Source: Pustulibacterium marinum (GTDB taxonomy: Bacteria; Bacteroidota; Bacteroidia; Flavobacteriales; Flavobacteriaceae). From it: 64,000 nt of DNA. The stretch lies in the NCBI RefSeq assembly GCF_900116665.1, contig NZ_FPBK01000001.1, positions 828,112 through 892,111 on the forward strand, written 5' to 3'. The translations under genes and the position numbers were made by a program. Shown here one piece after another: positions 26,013-34,762 of this stretch. Below the pieces are notes generated by a model. The model was given only the letters and a program-made list of their open reading frames with translations, searched no databases and had not been told where the DNA came from. Each line of letters starts with the position of its first letter. Positions within the stretch are counted from its first letter, which is position 1.

Positions 26013-27047
26013 TTAAGATGGTTTGTAATATTTCTTTTTGAGCCAAAAGGCTACTTTTACTAATAAGATTAAGGCAGGAACTTCTACCAAAGGACCAATG
26101 ACTCCTGCAAAAGCTTGGCCGCTATTCAAACCGAAAATGGCAATCGCAACGGCAATAGCAAGTTCAAAATTGTTTCCGGCAGCCGTGAAAGAAATGGCTG
26201 TGTTTTCTTCATAAGAAGCACCAAATATTTTTGACAGTATAAATCCTGAAAAAAACATGAGCGCAAAATAAATTACCAACGGTATAGCAATTTTTAAAAC
26301 ATCGAAAGGAATGGCTACAATGTAATCTCCTTTCAACGAGAACATCAAAACAATGGTGAAAAGCAAGGCAATAAGCGTAAGTTTTCCAATCTTTGGGATG
26401 TACTTTTCAGTATACCATTTTTCTCCTTTTAGTTTTACTAAGATTGTTCTTGAAAGTATACCTAGTAAAAACGGGATTCCTAAATAAATGGCAACGCTTT
26501 CTGCAATGGTAGCAATAGAAATGTTTACGATTGCTCCTTCAAAACCAAAAACGGGAAGTAATTTGGTAATGAATAACCAGGCGTAGAAACTGTAGCCAAA
26601 AACTTGGAAAATACTATTCAGTGCTACAAGACCTGCTCCATATTCTGCACTTCCTTCTGCAAGATCATTCCAAACCAAAACCATGGCAATACAGCGCGCT
26701 ACTCCAATGAGAATAACACCAATCATATAATCAGGTTCGTTGGGTAGAAATATTATCGCCAAGAAAAACATTAAAATAGGACCAATAATCCAGTTTAAAA
26801 GTAACGAGATCGATAGAATCTTTACATTTTTGAAAACAGTGGGTAACAATTTATAATTCACTTTTGCCAGTGGAGGATACATCATAACAATGAGTCCAAC
26901 AGCAATGGGAATGTTTGTAGAGCCGAAGCTCATACCATTTATAATCTCTGGAATGTCTTTTACAAAATAGCCAAGAGCAACACCAATTACCATGGCTAGA
27001 AATATCCAAAGTGTAAGATAGCTATCTAGAAAGCTTAATTTTTTCAT
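26013..27047 (-). CDS. acr3: Arsenite efflux permease, ACR3 type
   Basis: A 344-residue membrane protein with ten predicted helices that exports arsenite using the proton gradient. The essential Cys is in [16 protein letters not shown] (Cys119), the ACR3 signature in the fourth helix. The second half keeps [15 protein letters not shown] and [13 protein letters not shown], typical of ACR3. It starts just 1 base after the acetyltransferase stop and is followed by arsC after 9 bases, so all are in one transcript under ArsR control. Confidence 0.95.
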   Translation of the reverse strand: MKKLSFLDSYLTLWIFLAMVIGVALGYFVKDIPEIINGMSFGSTNIPIAVGLIVMMYPPLAKVNYKLLPTVFKNVKILSISLLLNWIIGPILMFFLAIIFLPNEPDYMIGVILIGVARCIAMVLVWNDLAEGSAEYGAGLVALNSIFQVFGYSFYAWLFITKLLPVFGFEGAIVNISIATIAESVAIYLGIPFLLGILSRTILVKLKGEKWYTEKYIPKIGKLTLIALLFTIVLMFSLKGDYIVAIPFDVLKIAIPLVIYFALMFFSGFILSKIFGASYEENTAISFTAAGNNFELAIAVAIAIFGLNSGQAFAGVIGPLVEVPALILLVKVAFWLKKKYYKPS

Positions 27048-27048
27048 A

Positions 27049-27537
27049 TCAAATTCCTATTGTTTTACTTCTTCTTTCTAATAAAGTATTGTCTTTCCAA
27101 TTTCCATGTAAACAGCCAATTTTTTCTCGAATGCCAACAATTCTAAAGCCATGTTTTTGATGCAACTGAATGCTTTTGGTATTGTCTGAAAAAATGTTCG
27201 CCTGGAGTGTCCAAATTCCATTTGCTTCACTTAAGTTGATAAGCTTTTCTAATAATTTGGATCCGAATCCTTTTCCTTGAAATTCAGTTCGGATGTAAAT
27301 GCTAACTTCAGCTACTCCTTTGTATACATATCTGGAAGAAGTAGGAGAGAGAGCAGCCCAACCAACTAGTTTTTCGTTTTCTTCTAAACCTATAACACTA
27401 AAAGGATGAAACTTTTGATTCCATTTTTCCCAGGAAGGAACTTCTGTTTCAAATGTAGCCATGCCAGTTTCAATTCCTTCCTTGTAGGCTGAAAGTGCTT
27501 CGTGAAAATTAGCTTTATGGATTTTTAGAAATTGCAT
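27049..27537 (-). CDS. arsN1: GNAT acetyltransferase, ArsN1-like (arsinothricin resistance)
   Basis: A 162-residue GNAT enzyme close in motif to phosphinothricin and arsinothricin acetyltransferases: [16 protein letters not shown] (substrate loop), [11 protein letters not shown] and [19 protein letters not shown] (acetyl-CoA pyrophosphate loop, Q/R-x-x-G-x-G). C-terminal signs are [13 protein letters not shown] and GIREKIG. Family knowledge: ArsN1 N-acetylates the organoarsenical antibiotic arsinothricin, and its genes lie in ars operons. The location between DUF6428 and acr3 supports ArsN1 over PAT. Substrate not proven from sequence; phosphinothricin or methionine sulfoximine are possible. 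Confidence 0.82.
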   Translation of the reverse strand: MQFLKIHKANFHEALSAYKEGIETGMATFETEVPSWEKWNQKFHPFSVIGLEENEKLVGWAALSPTSSRYVYKGVAEVSIYIRTEFQGKGFGSKLLEKLINLSEANGIWTLQANIFSDNTKSIQLHQKHGFRIVGIREKIGCLHGNWKDNTLLERRSKTIGI

Positions 27538-27538
27538 G

Positions 27539-28003
27539 TTAACAACAGCCAGAACCTGGAGTGCAGGTTGAGTTTTGTAATTCAGATAACTTTACTTTTG
27601 GTTTTTCAGTATGAATTCCACATTTGTCTTTTGCTAAGCAATTGGTAGTTTTAGAAGTGAGAAGAAAGTGAGAACCGTTAAAGTCTAAATCATATTTACC
27701 AATGGTTGCTCCTTGATATTCTACTTCAATCTCTGAATTGGGTAATGCAAGTTCTTTTTCAGAAAGTTCAAGAATAGCTACCAGTTTTTCTGGGTGAAGT
27801 CTATGATCATAATCGTTTTCTTCCCAAAGTTGAAGACTGATAACTTCTTCATTTCTTTTTGTGCCGCCACAGTCAATAAATTTTTTGGTAACTAAACCAA
27901 CTTCCGTTACGTGAAAATGACTTGGAACCAAATTTCCGTCTGGCAATTCAAAAGCAATGCGCTCTAGGTTTGCTAAGTGTGATTTTAATTCTGATAATTT
28001 CAT
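27539..28003 (-). CDS. DUF6428-family protein of the ars operon, Cys-rich tail
   Basis: A 154-residue cytoplasmic protein. The body starts LKSHLANLERIAFELPDG and includes PSHFHVTEVGLV with conserved His, and CGGTKRNEEVISLQLWEEND. The C-terminus has six cysteines, two in NCLAKDKCG and four in the end stretch STCTPGSGCC, which could bind As(III). It is repeatedly found next to arsR in Bacteroidota as far as I recall, but its function is unknown. Its start lies 14 bases from a second ArsR-type operator, and its stop is one base from the GNAT start. It is the first gene after arsR. Confidence 0.8.
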   Translation of the reverse strand: MKLSELKSHLANLERIAFELPDGNLVPSHFHVTEVGLVTKKFIDCGGTKRNEEVISLQLWEENDYDHRLHPEKLVAILELSEKELALPNSEIEVEYQGATIGKYDLDFNGSHFLLTSKTTNCLAKDKCGIHTEKPKVKLSELQNSTCTPGSGCC

Positions 28004-28015
28004 GATAGTTGTATT

Positions 28016-28031
28016 ATTGTAATATTACGAT
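28016..28031. promoter_or_regulatory. ArsR-type operator before the DUF6428 gene
   Basis: ATTGTAATATTACGAT differs at one base from the operator before arsR (28401-28416). It lies in the short gap between the arsR stop and the next start, about 12 bases upstream of the ATG at 28003. It suggests that ArsR also controls an internal promoter, or the second site serves repression from a distance. Confidence 0.65.
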
Positions 28032-28049
28032 GATATGTGTCAAATTTTT

Positions 28050-28385
28050 TTAGCAACATTTAGTGTTCTTTACTTTCGGTAAAGTGTCAAAAAAGGAAGC
28101 AAATTGCTTTTGATATGCTTGCCAATTGGCGGTATCTATACAATAGCAAATACTTGTGCCTTCAATATTTCCTTTGATAATTCCAATGTTTTTCAACTCT
28201 TTTAAATGTTGACTTATGGTGGGTTGTGCAAGGCCAATTTCTTCAACCAAATCACCACAAATACATGCATTTACTTTGATTAAATGCTGAATAATGGCAA
28301 TGCGAGCAGGATGTCCCAGAACTTTAGCTATGGAAGCCAGTTTGTTTTGCTCTTCAGTAAATATTTCTGATTTGGTAATTCCCAT
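28050..28385 (-). CDS. arsR: ArsR/SmtB-family arsenic-responsive repressor
   Basis: A 111-residue winged-helix repressor that leaves DNA on binding arsenite. The metal site is CICGD (Cys41, Cys43) at the start of the recognition region, extended by Cys80 and Cys82 and a CysCys end (110-111). The recognition helix QPTISQHLKELK matches the family. It is the first gene of the ars operon. An operator palindrome covers its -7 element. Cys-x-Cys at residue 41 differs slightly from the classical ELCVCDL arrangement, but the function is clear. Confidence 0.93.
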   Translation of the reverse strand: MGITKSEIFTEEQNKLASIAKVLGHPARIAIIQHLIKVNACICGDLVEEIGLAQPTISQHLKELKNIGIIKGNIEGTSICYCIDTANWQAYQKQFASFFDTLPKVKNTKCC

Positions 28386-28400
28386 CGTTTAAATTTATTT

Positions 28401-28435
28401 ATTGCAATATTACGATTAATTAGGTTTGTAACAAA
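28401..28435 (-). promoter_or_regulatory. arsR promoter with overlapping ArsR operator
   Basis: On the - strand TTTG (28435-28432), 19 bases, then TAATATTG (28412-28405) form a good Bacteroidota promoter (consensus TTTG-N19-TAnnTTTG). The imperfect palindrome ATTGCAATATTACGAT (28401-28416) covers the -7 element, so a bound repressor would block RNA polymerase. A sister operator lies at 28016-28031. Confidence 0.7.
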
Positions 28436-28463
28436 AAAAGCCGAAGAAATTTTCTTCGGCTTT
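28430..28463 (-). terminator. Rho-independent terminator of the outer-membrane receptor gene
   Basis: AAAGCCGAAG (28437-28446) pairs perfectly with CTTCGGCTTT (28454-28463). On the - strand a T7 run follows. It separates the receptor from the arsR promoter, whose TTTG overlaps the T run. Confidence 0.85.
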
Positions 28464-28512
28464 CAATTCTGCAACGGACTTGGAAAGAACGTTTTTGTAG
28501 CTATACAATAAT

Positions 28513-30906
28513 TTAAAAGATGCCGCTGCTTCCTTGTTTTTCGTTATTATCTCTATTTTTTCTTCGTAAAGCACGGTTTTTTCCACTTCCAAAACGGTAC
28601 GAAACTCCTGCATACACAGACTGACTTTCCCAATTGAATTCTCCCGTTTGCGGATAAGGTCTGCTCGCATCAAAGGCAAATCTCATTGTATTGAAAACAT
28701 CATTGAAATTTAGGCTAAAAGTACCTTTACCTTCCGCAAAACTGTACCTTGCTCCAGAGTTGATAAAGTACATTGCTTTAGGTTCAAACTGTAAACCTTT
28801 GTTGGGGCCTCTGTAAAATGCAAAGATAGAGAATGTAAGTTTTTTAGTGACGGTTAGGTTGTTATTTAAACGTAAATTGAATGCATTATTATTAACTTCA
28901 ACGTACTCTGTTCCTACAAGACCTTTCTGTTCTTGACTGAAAAAATCTAAACTAGCATTGAGATTCCACCAATTAAGTGGTTTGTAATTGCTTGAAATTT
29001 CTATTCCATAAGAATTGTTATCATCAAAATTATCGAAGGTTAATATTTGTCGGTTTTCATCAAGCGGATCTATCAAAACAGCTCTGTTGATTACATCGTT
29101 TATTTGGCGGTAAAAAATACCTCCGGTAATACTTCCGGCTTTTAATCTTCTGGTGTAATTAAGGTCTATGGAATTGGTGAATTGTGGTTTCAATTCTGGA
29201 TTTCCATAGGATGAAATTCTTGGAGTACTCCATTCTCTAATTGGGTTTACCTGTTGTAAACCTGGTCTGTCTACTCTTCGGCTAAAGCTAACTTGGTAGG
29301 TGTTTTTGTCTGATGGTTTATAACTCACAAATGCCGAAGGGTAAATTTGAGTGTACTTATCTGTAAAAGCTCTAACGGTGTTGGTGTCTGCCTTTACCGA
29401 AACATTTTCAACCCGTGCCCCAGCTTGGTAAGACCATTTTTCAAAATTTTGACCGTACGTAATATAGCCTGAATAAATATCCATTTTATAATTGAAAATG
29501 GTGCTAGGTGTTGGAGCAAGTTCTCCGTTGGCGTTATAAGAAAACCCAGTAGAATTGTAGTCTACATTGGTTTCGTAAAGTCGGGCTTCTGTACCCAATT
29601 CTAGCTTTGTTTTCTCGTTCAGCGGATTTACGTAATCTAGGTTTATTGTAGTTTGATCTCTTTCTGTAGTAACAAAATCTTCATAATTGGGTATGCCACT
29701 TTCGCCGGTAAATACAAAATCTGCATTTTCATCGCTGGAAAAATCATTGTAATCTATTTCCAATTCTAGATTATGGCCTTCTTTTTTAAAGTTGTGTTTA
29801 AAATCAAAATTATATTGTCCGCTATTATTGTTGTTATCATTAAAAAAGCTCTGACTATAATTGTTAGCAGCATCATTGTAATACAACAGTTGAGTGTTTC
29901 CGTTTCCTTTTCCATCAAAAATATTCTGATTTGTGAAAAATGAAATCGTATTGTTGTCATTAAGGTAAAAGTCGAGTCCGGCTTTGAAAAGATGAGATGT
30001 GTTATCATTTAAAAAGTCGAAAAACTGTTCAGAGTTTTCATCGATTCTATAGATATGGCCGTTGTTCACATATTTTCCAAAGTTGCTTCCGTAATTTCCA
30101 TAAAGATTGAATTTTCCGTTTCTATAATTCAAATCAATATTTCCATTGAATTTTGTTTTTATGGCTTGTGTAACTCCTGCATTAATAGTTCCGTTAAAAC
30201 CAATATTTGCGTTTTTATGAAGTACAATATTGATGATTCCGCTCATTCCTTCCGGATTATATTTTGCAGACGGATTTGTAATCAATTCAATAGATTTGAT
30301 TGCAGATGAAGGTAATTGTTTGAGCAACTGCGCCACCGGAATATTAGAAAGTTTTCCGTCTACCATTACACGTACGTTTTGGTTTCCACGAAGCGATAAA
30401 TTTCCATCCTGATCTAAATTTACAGACGGAATATTATTCATGATATCTGCTGCAGAAGCTCCGGCAGTAGTTAGGTCTTTTCCAATGTTTACCACTTTTC
30501 TATCTATCTTTTGCTCAATAGTAGAACGTTCAGCAACCAATTCTACATCGTCTAATTGTGTAACGTTTTCAACTAGAGATATGGTTCCGAATTGTATGTT
30601 TCTATTTCCTTTTGAAATGGAAAAATCTTTGGTAAATGTACTGTAGCCTACAAATTGAACTTCCAAGAAGTATTGATTGTCTTCTAAATTTTTAATTTGA
30701 AATGTTCCGTTTTCATCGGTTACAACTCCAGTCACTGTTGTATCATCGCTTTTGAGTTTGATGGTAACCGATGCATATGGAATAGGTTGTTGTAACTCTT
30801 TGTCTATGACTGTTCCTGTTACACCTCCTAAATTTTCTATAGTAAGGGCTTGTGCCTGTTGCAAGAAAAGCATCAGGAATGCTAAAAAAAAGCTAAATCG
30901 CTTCAT
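28513..30906 (-). CDS. TonB-receptor-like outer-membrane beta-barrel protein with carboxypeptidase-regulatory domain
   Basis: A 797-residue outer-membrane protein: signal peptide (about 1-20, ending AQALT), a CarboxypepD_reg-like beta-sandwich (GTVIDKELQQPIPYASVTIK, split from about 30 to 110), a plug domain (about 120-240, with GNQNVRVMVDGKLSN), then a 22-strand-type barrel to the end. It belongs to the OMP_b-brl_3 group, related to TonB-dependent receptors but without a visible TonB box. These import or export nutrients or metals. No SusD partner is nearby. It is followed by its own terminator, so it is not part of the ars operon. Ligand unknown. Confidence 0.88.
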   Translation of the reverse strand: MKRFSFFLAFLMLFLQQAQALTIENLGGVTGTVIDKELQQPIPYASVTIKLKSDDTTVTGVVTDENGTFQIKNLEDNQYFLEVQFVGYSTFTKDFSISKGNRNIQFGTISLVENVTQLDDVELVAERSTIEQKIDRKVVNIGKDLTTAGASAADIMNNIPSVNLDQDGNLSLRGNQNVRVMVDGKLSNIPVAQLLKQLPSSAIKSIELITNPSAKYNPEGMSGIINIVLHKNANIGFNGTINAGVTQAIKTKFNGNIDLNYRNGKFNLYGNYGSNFGKYVNNGHIYRIDENSEQFFDFLNDNTSHLFKAGLDFYLNDNNTISFFTNQNIFDGKGNGNTQLLYYNDAANNYSQSFFNDNNNNSGQYNFDFKHNFKKEGHNLELEIDYNDFSSDENADFVFTGESGIPNYEDFVTTERDQTTINLDYVNPLNEKTKLELGTEARLYETNVDYNSTGFSYNANGELAPTPSTIFNYKMDIYSGYITYGQNFEKWSYQAGARVENVSVKADTNTVRAFTDKYTQIYPSAFVSYKPSDKNTYQVSFSRRVDRPGLQQVNPIREWSTPRISSYGNPELKPQFTNSIDLNYTRRLKAGSITGGIFYRQINDVINRAVLIDPLDENRQILTFDNFDDNNSYGIEISSNYKPLNWWNLNASLDFFSQEQKGLVGTEYVEVNNNAFNLRLNNNLTVTKKLTFSIFAFYRGPNKGLQFEPKAMYFINSGARYSFAEGKGTFSLNFNDVFNTMRFAFDASRPYPQTGEFNWESQSVYAGVSYRFGSGKNRALRRKNRDNNEKQGSSGIF

Positions 30907-30940
30907 AACGTATGTTCGTTTTTTGATTGATGATGATTTA

Positions 30941-30961
30941 AATCTTATCTTTCATAAGATT
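30941..30961. repeat. 8-base inverted repeat between the receptor and CoA-binding genes
   Basis: AATCTTAT (30941-30948) and ATAAGATT (30954-30961) are perfectly complementary around CTTTC. It lies 35-55 bases upstream of the receptor start and may be its operator or a leader hairpin. Confidence 0.4.
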
Positions 30962-31017
30962 CACAAAAAAGACGCAGCAGGTAAAATACTGTTACAGTCT
31001 TTAACAAAATTTAACAA

Positions 31018-31374
31018 ATGAAAACATTAGTTATTGGCGCATCAGAGAAGAGAGATAGATATAGCAATATAGCTATCAATAAGTTATTGGATGCAGGGCA
31101 TGAAGTGGTGGCTATAGGAACAAAACCTGGCGAAGTTCGTGGAGTTTCTTTTGCAACCGAGAAAGAAGATTTTCAAGAGGTAAATACAGTGACATTATAT
31201 ATTAATCCCATGATTCAAGAGGCTTATTACAGCTATATTTTAAAATTGAATCCTGAGCGTGTTATTTTCAATCCGGGAACGGAAAATCCTGAATTTATGA
31301 AACTATTACGCGATCATGGAATTGAATCACAAGTTGCTTGTACGCTGGTTTTACTTTCTACGAATCAATATTGA
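31018..31374 (+). CDS. CoA-binding domain protein (CoA_binding_2 family)
   Basis: A 118-residue cytoplasmic protein forming a single Rossmann-like CoA-binding fold. It starts with TLVIGASEKRDRYSNIAI, the glycine loop, and has VVAIGTKPGEV and TLYINPMIQ, then FNPGTENPE. It resembles the YccU group, whose members bind CoA but have no known catalysis. The final eight codons overlap the convergent sodium symporter by 24 bases, with no terminator visible. Confidence 0.85.
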   Translation: MKTLVIGASEKRDRYSNIAINKLLDAGHEVVAIGTKPGEVRGVSFATEKEDFQEVNTVTLYINPMIQEAYYSYILKLNPERVIFNPGTENPEFMKLLRDHGIESQVACTLVLLSTNQY

Positions 31375-32787
31375 AAGTCCCAGAAAAGTAATGATCCCGT
31401 TGATAATTAAAATGGCATAACCGAGATTAAAACCTACCGTAGAACATTGCCAATCAATGATGTACGAAATTACAGGTGCTAAAATAGCTACTACCGGAAC
31501 CCATTTATCTTTCAGTTTTGCTTTGGTAAACAATCCAAAACTAAATAACCCTAAAAGCGGACCATACGTATAACCTGCAAATTTGAAGAGTTTGGCAATC
31601 ACGCTTGCGTCTTGAATCAAGTATTTAAAACTGATGATCACCAAGAGTAAAATGAATGAAATAAATACGTGTACACGTTTTCTAATTTTTACTTGATCTT
31701 CTGGTTTGTATTTTAATTCAATATCTAAAATATCAACACTAAAACTTGTGGTTAATGAAGTCAGTGCACTATCTGCACTACTATAAGCAGAGGCAATAAG
31801 TCCTATAAAGAAGAATACAAAAACCACACTGCCAAGATTGTTTTGCGCAATGGTAGGGAACAAGTCATCTTTGTGCGCATTAATTCCGTTAGCAGCTGCA
31901 AAATCAGTGAGTAATAATCCTAAAGAAAGGAAGATGAAGTTAACTATGATGAAACTTAAGGAAAGCCAAAACATATTTTTTTGAGCATCTTTTAAGGATC
32001 TACATGTTAAGTTTTTTTGCATCATATCTTGGTCAAGCCCTGTCATAACAATGGTGATAAACGCACCAGATAAAAATTGTTTCCAGAAGTAATTTCCACT
32101 CTTTGGATCATCAAAAAAGAAAACTTGAGAAAGTTCACTTTCTTGTATGTAACTCACCAAGCCAACATCGCTAATTCCTAAATCATTATAAACTGTAACT
32201 ATGGCAACGCCAAGTGCTATAAGCATGAATAAGGTTTGAAGTGTATCAGTCCAAACAATGGTTTTAATTCCGCTTTTAAATGTATAGAGCCAAATAAGAA
32301 GAATGGTTATTGTTACCGTAACTGAAAACGGAACTCCCATACTTTCAAAAACTACTAGTTGCAAAACATTCGCTACCAAAAAAAGTCTAAAACTAGCACC
32401 AACAATTCTTGAAAGTAAAAAGAAACTAGCGCCTGTTTTGTACGTTACTTTTCCAAAGCGTTGTTCCAGATAAGTGTATATAGAAGTAAGGTTGAGTTTG
32501 TAGTAAAGTGGCAACAATACTTTTATGATGACCAAGTATCCCAAAACATACCCAAAAACCATTTGCATGTAACTAAATTTACTTGCCTCGACCCAACCGG
32601 GAACCGAAATAAATGTAACTCCAGATAAAGAAGCTCCAAGCATTCCAAACGCAACTACGTACCAAGGAGATTGTTTGTTAGCTCTAAAAAAAGTTTCGTT
32701 GTTACTCTCTTTTCCGGTGAAATATGAAACCAGAATCAGCATTCCAAAATAGGCTGCAATAATGAGAAGAATATATGATGCTTGCAT
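31351..32787 (-). CDS. Sodium:solute symporter (SSS family)
   Basis: A 478-residue membrane protein with thirteen predicted helices. Signs of the family are SLSGVTFISVPGW in helix 1, the Na+ site SSADSALTSLTTSF in helix 8, and FKFAGYTYGPLLGLFSFG toward the end. SSS proteins import sugars, proline, sialic acid or nucleobases with Na+. No catabolic genes flank it, so the substrate is unknown. It overlaps the convergent CoA-binding gene at the 3' end and diverges from recR. Confidence 0.9.
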   Translation of the reverse strand: MQASYILLIIAAYFGMLILVSYFTGKESNNETFFRANKQSPWYVVAFGMLGASLSGVTFISVPGWVEASKFSYMQMVFGYVLGYLVIIKVLLPLYYKLNLTSIYTYLEQRFGKVTYKTGASFFLLSRIVGASFRLFLVANVLQLVVFESMGVPFSVTVTITILLIWLYTFKSGIKTIVWTDTLQTLFMLIALGVAIVTVYNDLGISDVGLVSYIQESELSQVFFFDDPKSGNYFWKQFLSGAFITIVMTGLDQDMMQKNLTCRSLKDAQKNMFWLSLSFIIVNFIFLSLGLLLTDFAAANGINAHKDDLFPTIAQNNLGSVVFVFFFIGLIASAYSSADSALTSLTTSFSVDILDIELKYKPEDQVKIRKRVHVFISFILLLVIISFKYLIQDASVIAKLFKFAGYTYGPLLGLFSFGLFTKAKLKDKWVPVVAILAPVISYIIDWQCSTVGFNLGYAILIINGIITFLGLSILIRRK

Positions 32788-32881
32788 TGCTGTGCGTTAA
32801 AAGAACAAATAACCAATATAAAATATCAATATGCAAATTCTAAAATTTACAGGAAATAAATCTAGAACATTTTAAAAATTG

Positions 32882-32889
32882 TACCTTTG
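32882..32889 (+). promoter_or_regulatory. -7 promoter element of recR
   Basis: TACCTTTG matches TAnnTTTG exactly, 5 bases before the recR ATG at 32895. The very short leader suggests a nearly leaderless mRNA, if this is the start site. Confidence 0.45.
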
Positions 32890-32894
32890 CGGCA

Positions 32895-33515
32895 ATGGAT
32901 TTTTCTTCTAAATTACTTGAAAATGCCGTCGAAGAGATGTCGCAATTACCGGGAATAGGTAAGCGTACAGCTTTGCGTTTGGTACTTCATCTATTGAAAC
33001 AGCCTGAAAATCAAACTGAAAAATTAGTTTCGGCATTGCATAATATGCGATCAGATGTTAAGTTTTGCAAGAAATGTTTCAATATTTCCGATACAGATAT
33101 ATGTGAGATCTGCGCAAATCCAAAACGAGAAGAGAACGTTGTTTGTGTAGTGGAAGATATAAGAGATGTAATGGCTATAGAAGCTACAAGTCAATACAAA
33201 GGGTTGTATCATGTTTTAGGAGGTAAAATTTCTCCAATAGATGGTATTGGTCCGGGAGATCTACAAATTCATTCATTGGTAGAGCGTGTGAAAAGTGGAG
33301 AAGTAAAAGAGTTGATCTTTGCTTTGAGTAGTACTATGGAAGGCGATACTACCAATTTCTATATTTATAAACAGATAGAAGGGTTTGCTGTTGAAACCTC
33401 TACCATTGCACGCGGTATTGCAGTTGGCGGAGAGTTGGAATACGCAGACGAAGTAACATTAGGTAGAAGTATTGTGAATAGAATACCTTTTGAAAAATCC
33501 CTGAAAAATTCATAA
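32895..33515 (+). CDS. recR: Recombination protein RecR
   Basis: A 206-residue DNA repair protein that, with RecO, loads RecA onto gapped DNA. The N-terminal helix-hairpin-helix is [15 protein letters not shown]4 zinc finger uses Cys58, Cys61, Cys70 and Cys73. The Toprim domain follows with [12 protein letters not shown]. The Walker B-like C-terminal region has [18 protein letters not shown]. Full length. A glycosyltransferase gene follows 8 bases later in the same direction. Confidence 0.97.
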   Translation: MDFSSKLLENAVEEMSQLPGIGKRTALRLVLHLLKQPENQTEKLVSALHNMRSDVKFCKKCFNISDTDICEICANPKREENVVCVVEDIRDVMAIEATSQYKGLYHVLGGKISPIDGIGPGDLQIHSLVERVKSGEVKELIFALSSTMEGDTTNFYIYKQIEGFAVETSTIARGIAVGGELEYADEVTLGRSIVNRIPFEKSLKNS

Positions 33516-33523
33516 CCACATCA

Positions 33524-34672
33524 ATGAAACTATCTGTTGTTATTCTAAACTATAACGTTCGGTACTTTTTAGAACTTTGCTTACAATCGGTAACTAAAGC
33601 TACTTCTCATTTAGATGCTGAAATTATTGTGGTAGATAATGCATCTGAAGATGAGAGCGTATCAATGGTTCAGCAAAAATATCCCAATGTGAAATTAATA
33701 GCCAACAAAGAGAATACGGGGTTTCCAAAAGGAAATAACATGGGCGTTGCTATTGCAGAAGGTGAATATGTTTGCATTTTGAATCCAGATACAGTAGTTG
33801 CAGAAGATACTTTTGATAAATTCTTAGATTTTGTAAAGGATAAAGAAAAATTAGGAATTGTTGGCCCTAAACTAATTGACGGTTCCGGTAGATTTTTGCC
33901 GGAGAGCAAGCGAGGGATTCCTACTCCTTGGGTTGCTTTTACCAAGTTTTTAGAATTATATAGATACGCTCCAAAATGGTTTGGGAAATACTATTATATG
34001 CAACTTGATAAAGATCAAGTTGGAGAAGTGGAGATTCTTGTTGGAGCATTTATGTTCATGAAGAGAAATTTGTATGTAGAATTAGGAGGTTTTGACGAAG
34101 GATGTTTTATGTATTCAGACGATTTAGATATCTCATATGAAAGCATGAAAACGGGTTATACAAATTATTATTTCCCAAAAACAAATGTGATTCATTACAA
34201 AGGTGAAAGTACCAACAAAGATGAAACGTTTTTAAGAAGATTTCGAGAAGCGATGAACTTCTTTTATAGAAAGCATTTTCGGGTAAATATTCTTTTCGAT
34301 TTGATGATGCGTTTAGGAGCTTCCACTTTTAGTTTGATGAAACTTTTGAAAATGAAACAACATTCCAGTGTTCATTTCAACCCTGAAAAATACTTGTTGG
34401 TTAGTGATGATATTTCACTAGCTGAAAAAATAAAAGAAAGCACCAAGAAAGAAGTTGAGCTGGTGACAGTGAGCGAAATACAAAAGATGATTTCTAAAAA
34501 TAAACAAATAGAAGTTATTTTTGATGTAAATTTCTTATGTTACAAACAGATTATTCAATATTTCACCATGCTTAGTGGTCGAGGTTTTACCTATAAAATG
34601 ATTCCAAAAGGAACTAACTATATGGTAGGGAGTAATTTTAGCGATGCAAAGGGAGAGGTGATTTTCTTTTAA
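33524..34672 (+). CDS. GT2-family glycosyltransferase (WbbL/rhamnosyltransferase-like)
   Basis: A 382-residue GT-A transferase with the start KLSVVILNYNVRYFLELCL, the nucleotide loop VVDNASEDESV, a DxD region in ILNPDTVVAED, and the acceptor part with GGFDEGCFMYSDDLDI. The last third (about 260-382) is an extra domain unlike the WbbL core and may be a membrane-attaching or regulatory tail. It likely builds polysaccharide on the cytoplasmic face. It follows recR by 8 bases and is probably co-transcribed. The sugar donor is not determined. Confidence 0.85.
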   Translation: MKLSVVILNYNVRYFLELCLQSVTKATSHLDAEIIVVDNASEDESVSMVQQKYPNVKLIANKENTGFPKGNNMGVAIAEGEYVCILNPDTVVAEDTFDKFLDFVKDKEKLGIVGPKLIDGSGRFLPESKRGIPTPWVAFTKFLELYRYAPKWFGKYYYMQLDKDQVGEVEILVGAFMFMKRNLYVELGGFDEGCFMYSDDLDISYESMKTGYTNYYFPKTNVIHYKGESTNKDETFLRRFREAMNFFYRKHFRVNILFDLMMRLGASTFSLMKLLKMKQHSSVHFNPEKYLLVSDDISLAEKIKESTKKEVELVTVSEIQKMISKNKQIEVIFDVNFLCYKQIIQYFTMLSGRGFTYKMIPKGTNYMVGSNFSDAKGEVIFF

Positions 34673-34762
34673 CGTAAATTTATTAACAACTAATCAGAAA
34701 GCTTGTGATATTTTAATTAATTTCGCAACAACTTAAATAAAAAACATCATTCAATTATAAAA

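Noticed and set aside
28416-28679. An 87-codon open frame overlapping the receptor's 3' end
   Set aside because: It runs through the terminator hairpin, with low-complexity sequence and no start context; the barrel frame explains the region.
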